Origin: Gemmataceae bacterium
Lineage (GTDB): Bacteria > Planctomycetota > Planctomycetia > Gemmatales > Gemmataceae
Assembly: GCA_022616435.1 (NCBI GenBank)
Contig: JAKEET010000016.1
Coordinates: 1-48,959, forward strand
Reading direction: 5' to 3'
Length of the DNA stretch: 48,959 nt
The notes under the pieces are model-generated. The model made no database searches. It was not told the DNA's origin and worked only from the letters and a program-made list of their open reading frames with translations. Positions 42,407-48,959 of this stretch are shown piece by piece. Position numbers and translations under genes: made by a program. The number at the start of each line of letters is the position of its first letter. Within the stretch, counting starts at the first letter, position 1.

Positions 42407-45400
42407 ATGACCGATCAGCCACAAACCGGCCAGGAGATCTCGGCCGGGCCGCCCACGCCGGCGTCCGCGCCGGACACCTCCGCGCCGGAAAGCACTTTCG
42501 CTTCGGCCGCGCCGCCGAGTCCCGACGTCATTCCACTGCCGCCGTTGCCGCCGGCGCCAACGCCCGCCCCCGCCCCCGCCGCGGTCGACACCGGCTGGTC
42601 CGTGTTTGAATTGGTGCTGCTGTTGCTCGTGGCGGCCTTCTGCTTTTTCTTGGGCTCCTTCGCCGTCGCCACGAGCGAGTTCTGGCTGCGGCTGGCGACC
42701 GGCCGGGCCATCGCGGCGGGCCAACCGCTCGGCGTCGATCCCTTTTCCTTCGCCTCGGTGCAGGACGGCGCCCCGGTCCTGTGGGTCAATCACAGCTGGC
42801 TCTACGACCTGGCGCTGTATCATCTGTACTCGTCCTTCGGCGGCGCCGGCGTCGTGATCGTCCAGGCCGCGCTCATGGCCGCCTTGCTGCTGATCCTTCT
42901 GTGCCTTCGACCGCACGGCAGCAGCCGATTGTCCGCGCTGCTGCTGGCGGGACTGACGGTCCTGGTCGTCAGCCAGCGCCTGCTGCCCAGTCCGCTGCTG
43001 ATGTCGTATGTGTTGCTTGCTATGTTGTTCGTGGCGCTGTTTCGCGGCGGCGTGCTGGGAGGCGAGATTCTGGGAGGCGAGATCCTGGCAAGCGAGACCG
43101 GCGCGGACCAGCCGTCGCCGCGCGCCCTGTGGGGCGTGCCGGCGCTGTTCGCCCTCTGGGTCAACCTGGATTCGTGGTTCATCTTTGGGCTTGCCCTCCT
43201 TGTCCTCGTAGTGCTCGGCAATGCCGTCGCGGACGTCTTCGCCCGGAACAAGCAAGGCCGGCTGGCCACGCAAGCGGCGGTGCTGCTCGCCAGCGCGGCC
43301 GCATGCCTGCTCAATCCATACGGCGTTCGCGCCTTCATCGTGCCGCCGGAAGTCGGCTATGTCCTGGGGTCGTGGGTCCCCACGGAGCTGAACGGCGCCG
43401 CCGAAGCGCTGCGCGGCCTCGCCCAGGGGGATGCGGAGATCCTGACCACGCTCGGCTACTATCGGCCGTTCCATCGCAACTACTGGCCGTTCACGCCGCA
43501 GACGTTCAATCTGGTAAGCGCCTCGTTTTTTCTGCTGGCCGCGCTGAGCGTGATTTCCGTGGCGCTGGTCGTGGTGAACGCGGTTCGCGACGGCACGCGC
43601 CTCCCCTTGGGCCGGTTGTTCGCCTGGGGCCTGGCCGCGTCCCTGGGTTTCACGCAGATTCGCCTGATCCCCGTGTTCGCCCTGGTCGCCGGGCCGGTCG
43701 CCATCCTGAATTTCGCCGATGTCGGACGCCGGTCGCGAGCTCACCTGGGCGCCGGACAGGAACCGCTGTTTCATCCCGGACTGGCGCGGCTGGTCACGGC
43801 GGTCGTGGTGCTGGTCGCCCTGGTGTTGGCGTGGCCCGGCTGGCTGCACACCCGCATCTTCAGCGATTCCTCGCGGCGCGTCGATTCGTCGCGGCGCGTT
43901 GCCTGGCGGGTAGCCGAAGATCCGTCGCTGCGCGCCGCCGCCGAAACCCTGGAGCAGAGTCAGGCCCGGCATGTCTTCAATTACTCGTCCGACATCGCGA
44001 ACTACTGCGCCTGGTTCGCCCCGAGCGTGCGCTGCGGCGTCGACGGGCGGCTCGCGCTGTTCCCGCACGCGGCGGCTCGTTACGCGAAGGCCAAGAAAGC
44101 GCTGCTGGTGAGCAGCGTTGAACTGTATTCCCGAGCCCCCAGCTCAGCGGCCCAAAACGAGTGGATGGACACGTTTCGCGCCGACGCCATCGACCATGTG
44201 GCCATGGCCAAATCGATCGACCCCCCGGAGCTGTTCATCACGCAGATGTGCTGGCTGAACTCGAAGCACTGGAGGCAGCGGACCATCGACGGCCGCGGGG
44301 CGGTGTTCGGCTGGTTTCCCGAGGGCAACCAGGATCCGTTGGCCCTCCACAAGGCGTTGCAGCGCGAAGCGTTCGGCCCGGTTCCGGAGCACCGGCGCGT
44401 GCCGCGCGAGGCCAGCGCGGCGCCGGACACCTCCATGCTGGCCTTGTACCTGGAGGGGCAGCCCTCGACCAATGCCGGCCTGATCACCGAACCGTACGTC
44501 CACATCTCCTATTTCCACTTGATCCAGAGCCGCTGGGCGCTGAGCTACGAACCGGCCTGGCTGGTGGGCGCCTGGAGCACCGCCGGCCTGTGCGGGGCCG
44601 CGCCCGGGAGCGTCCTGTGGACCTTCACCGCGCATTCGTCGCTGACGAACGTCAGATCCATGCTGCAGCCGCTTGACCCGGGGCCGGTCGCGGCGCCGGT
44701 GATTGCCCTGCGCCTGTCGCAGCGCGCCGTGCTCGAATACCCTTACGAACCGCGCGGCTACCGCTGGCTGTTGATGTCCCAGCGCTTGATTCATGACATC
44801 GAGGGCTACTGGACCCGGCACGGCGGCGGCGACAGGAATGCACGCACCGACATTCGCCAGGTGCAGATCGCCGTGGCCTTCCAGAACTACCTGGACTTGA
44901 GGCCCGACGATTGGAGCGTCCGCACCCAGTTTGCCGACTTCCTGCACCGAGACTATCTGCTGGACGCCGCCCATGAGCAATTGACGTTGGCCCTGCAGGC
45001 GCTGGAAAAGGACCGGCGCCAGGCGCGCGACAAGCGGCTCGTCGACGACTTCAAGGCCGAGGAACGGAAGCTTGGCGCGTTCACGAAGAAGGTCGAGCTG
45101 GAGGTGAAGCGCCGCCGGACCGACTTCACCAATCAAACCGGCCGCCTCAAACCGCTGGAACGCTACCTGGTCGCTCACCGAAATCCCTATCGCAGGGTGG
45201 ACGAACGCAATCAAGAATACCTCGACCAGCGCGGCATGGGCCTGGCGCTGGAAGGACTCAAACAGCTCGACAGCATCACGCCGGGCGAGCTCAAGGGGGA
45301 CGAGAAGACGGTCATGCATTACTGGCGCTTCCGGCTGCTGATGCAACTGGGGCGCTGGGGCGACGCCGGCGAAGAGCTGGACTACCTCGAGCATTCGCCG

Positions 45401-45832
45401 TACGGCGACCAATGCCGCTTATGGTTCGCGGCGGCCCTGGGCAGGTATGAGTTCGCGGACCAGGTGATCGCGCGCATGGAAGAGATGCAGGAGAAAGTGC
45501 TGCCCCCGGAGGCGCTGGAAGCGCGGCTGCGCAACGCCGCGGTGGGCCTCTTCAGTCTTCGCGCCGCCCGCGAGCTGCCGGCGCTGGCGCGGATGGCCTT
45601 CGTCTGGGCGGGGGAGCCGCTGTTGCGAAACGACGCTGCCCTCCAGCAATACAAAGCCGTCCTGGCGAACTCACGAACGCTGCGCGGCTCGTTCGCCCTG
45701 GAAGCCGGCGACACCGCCAAGGCCGCTGAACTTTTCGCCGAAGCGCTGCGCATCGCTGGCCCCGACCTCCAGTTCACCGACCGACCGATTGCCGAACGCT
45801 GCTTGGAGCTGCTGCGCGCCCAGCAGCGTTGA
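42407..45832 (+). CDS. Polytopic membrane protein with C-terminal TPR-like region
   Basis: This protein has 1141 residues. A proline-rich N-terminal tail (1-60) leads to about nine to ten transmembrane segments (up to about residue 490), with SEFWLRLATGRAIAAGQPLGVDPFSF between spans 1 and 2, a layout like GT-C-type glycosyltransferases. A soluble extracytoplasmic region and TPR-like helical repeats follow (about 730-1141). I cannot see the acidic loop motif that would prove glycosyl transfer. AGGA precedes ATG 42407; a GTG at 42401 is an alternative start. The gene is alone and converges on the Tm-1-like gene. Confidence 0.75.
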   Translation: MTDQPQTGQEISAGPPTPASAPDTSAPESTFASAAPPSPDVIPLPPLPPAPTPAPAPAAVDTGWSVFELVLLLLVAAFCFFLGSFAVATSEFWLRLATGRAIAAGQPLGVDPFSFASVQDGAPVLWVNHSWLYDLALYHLYSSFGGAGVVIVQAALMAALLLILLCLRPHGSSRLSALLLAGLTVLVVSQRLLPSPLLMSYVLLAMLFVALFRGGVLGGEILGGEILASETGADQPSPRALWGVPALFALWVNLDSWFIFGLALLVLVVLGNAVADVFARNKQGRLATQAAVLLASAAACLLNPYGVRAFIVPPEVGYVLGSWVPTELNGAAEALRGLAQGDAEILTTLGYYRPFHRNYWPFTPQTFNLVSASFFLLAALSVISVALVVVNAVRDGTRLPLGRLFAWGLAASLGFTQIRLIPVFALVAGPVAILNFADVGRRSRAHLGAGQEPLFHPGLARLVTAVVVLVALVLAWPGWLHTRIFSDSSRRVDSSRRVAWRVAEDPSLRAAAETLEQSQARHVFNYSSDIANYCAWFAPSVRCGVDGRLALFPHAAARYAKAKKALLVSSVELYSRAPSSAAQNEWMDTFRADAIDHVAMAKSIDPPELFITQMCWLNSKHWRQRTIDGRGAVFGWFPEGNQDPLALHKALQREAFGPVPEHRRVPREASAAPDTSMLALYLEGQPSTNAGLITEPYVHISYFHLIQSRWALSYEPAWLVGAWSTAGLCGAAPGSVLWTFTAHSSLTNVRSMLQPLDPGPVAAPVIALRLSQRAVLEYPYEPRGYRWLLMSQRLIHDIEGYWTRHGGGDRNARTDIRQVQIAVAFQNYLDLRPDDWSVRTQFADFLHRDYLLDAAHEQLTLALQALEKDRRQARDKRLVDDFKAEERKLGAFTKKVELEVKRRRTDFTNQTGRLKPLERYLVAHRNPYRRVDERNQEYLDQRGMGLALEGLKQLDSITPGELKGDEKTVMHYWRFRLLMQLGRWGDAGEELDYLEHSPYGDQCRLWFAAALGRYEFADQVIARMEEMQEKVLPPEALEARLRNAAVGLFSLRAARELPALARMAFVWAGEPLLRNDAALQQYKAVLANSRTLRGSFALEAGDTAKAAELFAEALRIAGPDLQFTDRPIAERCLELLRAQQR

Positions 45833-45848
45833 CGCGCCGAGCTGCCAG

Positions 45849-47156
45849 CTACCGCGCGGCGCCCGGCCGCTCCTGGCGCTCGCCATAGCGCATCTCGCCA
45901 GAGCGCATCTCCACCGAGCGCATCATCTCCAGCAGCGTGTCGGTCGCCAGCCGGGCGAACTCCGGGTCGTTGATGTGCAGGTCGAGCTCGACGAGCTTGA
46001 CGCTCGGGCTGATCCAGTTGCGCAGGCTCTGGAACAGCGCTTGATCCGCCTCGGGCCACCAGAATGGCTGCCCGTCCTTGTCGATCGCCGACACGCCGCG
46101 CAACGGCACGAGCACGGCGGTCGGTCCGCGGGCGGCGCTGGCCTTGTGGGCGATTTCCTTGCCAAGCCGGTCGTTTTCCTCGGGCGTGGTCCGCATCAAG
46201 GTCACGGTCGGATTGTGCTGATAGAAGCGCCGCTCGCGGAACTTCTCCGGCACGGTGTCGCGCGGGCCGAAATTGACCATGTCGAGGGCGCCAAGCGAGA
46301 TGACCTGCGGCACGCCGCGCAGGCCCGCGGCCGTCAGCCGTTCCGGCCCCGCGGACAGGACGCCGCCGACCAACTCGTCGGCCAGCTCCGTGGTCGTGAT
46401 GTCGAGGACCCCCTGAATGATGCCGTCGGCGATGAACGATTCCATGGTCATGCCTCCGGTCCCGGTCGCATGAAAAACGAGCACTTCGTAATCCTGCTGT
46501 TCCAGGATGGCGCGCGCCGCGCTCACGCACGGCGTCGTGACCCCGAACATCGTCGCCGTGATCAACGGCTTCTCGTCGCCCGCCCCTCCCCCCTGCCCTC
46601 CGACTTCCGACTTCTGACTTCTGACCTCCGACTTCTGACTCCCGACCATCCCCGCCATCGCATAGGCAGCGTTGGCGAGCACCGTGCGGCTGATGCGGTT
46701 CAGGCCGCTGATGTCCACGACCGAGTGGAGCATCAGGATGTCGCGCACCCCCACGTACTGCTTGACCTGGCCGCTCGCCAGCGTGCTGACCATCACCTTG
46801 GGAACGCCGAACGGCAGGGCGCGCATGGCCGCCGTGCTGATGGTCGTCCCCGCCGATCCGCCCAGGCTGAGGATGCCGTCCACCCGGCCCTGACTGTGGA
46901 GCTCGGCCGCAATCTTCGCCGCTCCCCGCGCGGCGGTCTCCACCGCTCGCCCGCGGTCTCCAGCCTGAGCGACGGCGGCCAGCGTGGTCCCGGCGGCTTC
47001 AAAAATCCGCTCGCGCGGCACGTCGGGCGCGAACACCGGCGGCTGCACACCGGCGTCGGCAGTCAGCGTCGTGACTCCCGCCGCTTGCAGCAGATCGCGG
47101 ACGTACTGATATTCAACGCCCTTGGTGTCGAACGTGCCAAGCAAGAGGACGGGCAT
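45849..47156 (-). CDS. Tm-1-like ATP-binding protein (UPF0261)
   Basis: This 435-residue protein has the UPF0261/Tm-1-like N-terminal domain: [21 protein letters not shown] and [13 protein letters not shown] at about 97-109. The C-terminal domain has [18 protein letters not shown] and AGPERLTAA. Such domains are related to a plant viral-resistance protein; in bacteria they are linked to hydrolase-like activities but are poorly understood. Residues 172-195 ([20 protein letters not shown]) are encoded by a microrepeat at about 46572-46643 and look like an in-frame insertion in a loop. The gene is 43 bases downstream of a tartrate/malate-type dehydrogenase on the same strand. Confidence 0.85.
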   Translation of the reverse strand: MPVLLLGTFDTKGVEYQYVRDLLQAAGVTTLTADAGVQPPVFAPDVPRERIFEAAGTTLAAVAQAGDRGRAVETAARGAAKIAAELHSQGRVDGILSLGGSAGTTISTAAMRALPFGVPKVMVSTLASGQVKQYVGVRDILMLHSVVDISGLNRISRTVLANAAYAMAGMVGSQKSEVRSQKSEVGGQGGGAGDEKPLITATMFGVTTPCVSAARAILEQQDYEVLVFHATGTGGMTMESFIADGIIQGVLDITTTELADELVGGVLSAGPERLTAAGLRGVPQVISLGALDMVNFGPRDTVPEKFRERRFYQHNPTVTLMRTTPEENDRLGKEIAHKASAARGPTAVLVPLRGVSAIDKDGQPFWWPEADQALFQSLRNWISPSVKLVELDLHINDPEFARLATDTLLEMMRSVEMRSGEMRYGERQERPGAAR

Positions 47157-47199
47157 GGCTGGACTCCAGGGAAATGTTCGTATTGAGGCTGCCCCGTTG

Positions 47200-48276
47200 C
47201 TATCCCGCCAGCGCCGCCAGGACGGCGTCCGCCATCTGCGCCGTCGTCGCGGTTCCGCCCAGGTCCGGCGTCCGCGTCTTGCCGTCCTTCAGCACCCTGG
47301 CCACGGCGCGGTGCAGCGCCGCGGCGCTCTTGACGTCTCCAAGGTGGTCCAGCATCAGCTTGGCCGAGAGGATCGCCGCCAGCGGATTGGCGATCCCCTT
47401 GCCCGCGATGTCCGGGGCCGAGCCATGCACCGGCTCGAACATGCTGGGGAAGACGCGCTCCGGGTTGATGTTCGCGCTCGCCGCCAGGCCGACGCTCCCC
47501 GTGACGATGGCGCTCAGATCGGTCAGGATGTCGCCGAACAGGTTGCTGGCGACGATCACGTCGAACGCCTCCGGCTTGCGCACGAAGTCCATGGCGGCGG
47601 CGTCCACCAGCAGCGAGCGCGCTTCGACGTCGGGAAACTCCCTGGATACGTCTCGGAACGCCTCGTCCCACAGCCCCATGCTGTACACCTGGGCGTTGGA
47701 TTTGGTGATCGACGTGACCTTCTTGCGGCGTTGCCGCGCCCCCTGAAACGCGGCCCGCATGATCCGTTCGCAGCCGCGGCGCGTGAACACCGAGGTCTGC
47801 ACGGCGGTCTCGTGCGGCGTGCCGGGATAGAGCCGGCCGCCGACCGGGGCGTATTCACCTTCGGTGTTTTCACGGTAGACAAGCATGTCGATGCTGCCCG
47901 GCGCCTTGTCGCGCAACGGCGATTGCACGCCGTCGAACAGGAACGCCGGCCGCAGGTTGACGTATTGATCGAACCGGCGGCGCATCGGCAACAGCAGGCC
48001 GTGCACGGTGACCGTATCGGGCACATCGGGAGCGCCGACGGCGCCCAGAAAGACCGCGTCGTGCTGCTTGAGCGTGTCCCAGCCGTCGTCCGGGACGATC
48101 GCGCCGGTTTTCTTGTAGAAGTCGGAGCTCCAGGGGAGGCGATGCCACGCGTACGAGATCCCGTCGCGCTGGAGGGCGGCGTCGGCCACGCGAATCGCCT
48201 GCTCGATCACTTCCGGCCCGATGCCGTCCCCCCCGATCACTGCGATCCGTGCAGTCGCTGTCTGGGCAGCTGCCAT
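47200..48276 (-). CDS. Tartrate/D-malate dehydrogenase-like (IPMDH family)
   Basis: This 358-residue beta-decarboxylating dehydrogenase has [14 protein letters not shown] at the N-terminus and YRENTEGEY near residue 136, the substrate-loop signature. ITKSNAQ carries the catalytic lysine. The C-terminal motif [19 protein letters not shown] holds metal and NAD contacts. The substrate loop fits tartrate dehydrogenase and D-malate dehydrogenase better than 3-isopropylmalate dehydrogenase (which has a RELTGG-type loop). GAGGAAA lies about 8-14 bases upstream of ATG 48276. Cotranscription with the Tm-1-like gene is likely. Confidence 0.88.
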   Translation of the reverse strand: MAAAQTATARIAVIGGDGIGPEVIEQAIRVADAALQRDGISYAWHRLPWSSDFYKKTGAIVPDDGWDTLKQHDAVFLGAVGAPDVPDTVTVHGLLLPMRRRFDQYVNLRPAFLFDGVQSPLRDKAPGSIDMLVYRENTEGEYAPVGGRLYPGTPHETAVQTSVFTRRGCERIMRAAFQGARQRRKKVTSITKSNAQVYSMGLWDEAFRDVSREFPDVEARSLLVDAAAMDFVRKPEAFDVIVASNLFGDILTDLSAIVTGSVGLAASANINPERVFPSMFEPVHGSAPDIAGKGIANPLAAILSAKLMLDHLGDVKSAAALHRAVARVLKDGKTRTPDLGGTATTAQMADAVLAALAG

Positions 48277-48371
48277 TGCGGAATTTCCTCACAAAGACTA
48301 TAGGTCGGCCTGCTGGATAGCCGATACCTTTTTATTGGAGATCGCAGCGCAGCGGTAGCCTCGGCAAACTG

Positions 48372-48959
48372 ATGAATCTGCACAACCCGAACAACCTGTC
48401 GCCTCGCCCGTCGCGCGGACACGTCGTGCTCGTCGGCCTTGCCGGCGCGTGCCTGCTCCTGAGCGTCGCCGGCTGCAAGTTCGGCGACAGCAAACCCAAG
48501 GACGATCCCCTGCTGGGCGTGAAACCGCCCAATGTGGCGCCGGTGCCGCCGACCACCGGCGCCAACCCCGGCGGCCAATCGTCGCGCACCACCACGCCGC
48601 CGATCCCCGCCGCCACCAGCGCCGCCAGCACCGCTGCTCTGGCGAGCTTGCCCGGCGCGCGGCAGCTATCGATCGACACCTCCGCTCCGGCGCCCGCGCC
48701 GACGCCGACCACGTCGAGCGTGCCGAACGTGCACGCGATTCCGCGCGATGCGCCCGGCGCGCCGGGATTGTTGACGGCCGGCCACTCGACGCCGCCCATC
48801 ACGCCGAACTTGCCGCCGGCGCCCGGCGGCGACGTGTTCGCGCCCCTGCAAGCGCGCGGCGCGCTCGGCCACACGGTCGATCAAATCCCCGAAGGCATCC
48901 GGCTGACCGTGCTGGTTCCCGATCGTCGCGAGCCCGGCACGGTTCGCGCGTACGAAGCC
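48372..48959 (+). CDS. Proline-rich lipoprotein, N-terminal part
   Basis: The frame from ATG 48372 stays open for 196 codons to the window end. It begins with an N-terminal extension followed by a hydrophobic segment and lipobox LSVAGC, so it is a lipoprotein with the modified Cys at about residue 35. The mature part is rich in Pro, Ala and Thr (PPTTGANPGGQSS), then DQIPEGIRLTVLVPDRREPG, possibly the start of a folded domain. The gene is divergent from the dehydrogenase. The C-terminus lies outside the window and the function is unknown. Confidence 0.72.
   Translation, partial: MNLHNPNNLSPRPSRGHVVLVGLAGACLLLSVAGCKFGDSKPKDDPLLGVKPPNVAPVPPTTGANPGGQSSRTTTPPIPAATSAASTAALASLPGARQLSIDTSAPAPAPTPTTSSVPNVHAIPRDAPGAPGLLTAGHSTPPITPNLPPAPGGDVFAPLQARGALGHTVDQIPEGIRLTVLVPDRREPGTVRAYEA

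Noticed and set aside
46603..46655. Short direct repeats that might suggest a CRISPR array
   Set aside because: Units of about 10 bases without constant spacers, lying in frame inside a protein gene.

Overview
This window looks like chromosomal DNA of a high-GC planctomycete, probably Gemmata/Gemmataceae-like. The evidence is a Hanks-type Ser/Thr kinase with a short N-terminal module, a giant PVC-type dehydrogenase with beta-propeller, HEAT, CxxCH and DUF1080 parts, a second DUF1080 protein, PPC-domain and SWIM proteins, an mfnB-like gene of the tetrahydromethanopterin C1 pathway, a kinase fused to a tubulin-like domain, and many short palindromic repeats at gene ends. I see no phage, plasmid, IS element or CRISPR array.

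Layout. 1-7.1 kb: an SDR dehydrogenase, a membrane Ser/Thr kinase, a secreted redoxin/cytochrome/copper-monooxygenase-like protein, two tandem retropepsin-PDZ paralogues and a secreted CxxC protein. 7.2-8.5 kb: rpsR (bS18), a helical acidic protein, a 41-residue membrane protein and a frameshifted ankyrin remnant. 8.6-10.9 kb: tRNA-Cys, then five tandem structured RNAs that I read as bacterial Y RNAs, then the Ro60 orthologue rsr. 11.1-18.4 kb: comEC, a SET protein, a PPC protein, a DUF433/DUF5615 toxin-antitoxin pair, a DUF1080 protein and a membrane protein with a Tudor-like tail. 18.4-25 kb: metK, a ParE-type toxin-antitoxin pair, a dienelactone hydrolase, a Ski2-like helicase and a hypothetical protein. 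25-36 kb: a deoxyhypusine-synthase-like enzyme, a Tat-exported hypothetical protein, ribF, tpx, an aquaporin, a SWIM protein, a small secreted coiled-coil protein, the giant dehydrogenase and mfnB. 36-49 kb: the kinase-tubulin fusion converging on a large membrane protein, a small conserved protein, a polytopic membrane/TPR protein, a Tm-1-like protein with a tartrate/malate-type dehydrogenase, and the start of a lipoprotein cut by the window edge.

The most interesting part is 8675-10945. Five consecutive RNA units share one architecture: an outer helix, an internal loop (TGCC opposite a CCTC-type strand), an inner helix, then TACAT and a variable insert. Helix sequences differ between units while pairing is kept, which is covariation visible by eye. 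The inserts carry tRNA pieces in circularly permuted order (T-arm and 3' acceptor strand, a short closing loop, 5' acceptor strand and D-arm). They range from no tRNA-like part (unit 1) to what would be a complete tRNA(CAU) if rejoined (unit 4). The TROVE/vWA protein Ro60 (Rsr) is encoded directly downstream. Established knowledge is that bacterial YrlA-type Y RNAs bind Rsr and carry a tRNA-mimicking module; a five-member array with graded tRNA content next to a real tRNA gene is the unusual point.

Other themes. Dispersed palindromes occupy many intergenic gaps and in two cases encode the last codons and stop of a neighbouring gene. Secreted and redox proteins are frequent, and no long metabolic operon is visible. 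All intergenic gaps over 300 bases are accounted for by the RNA array.
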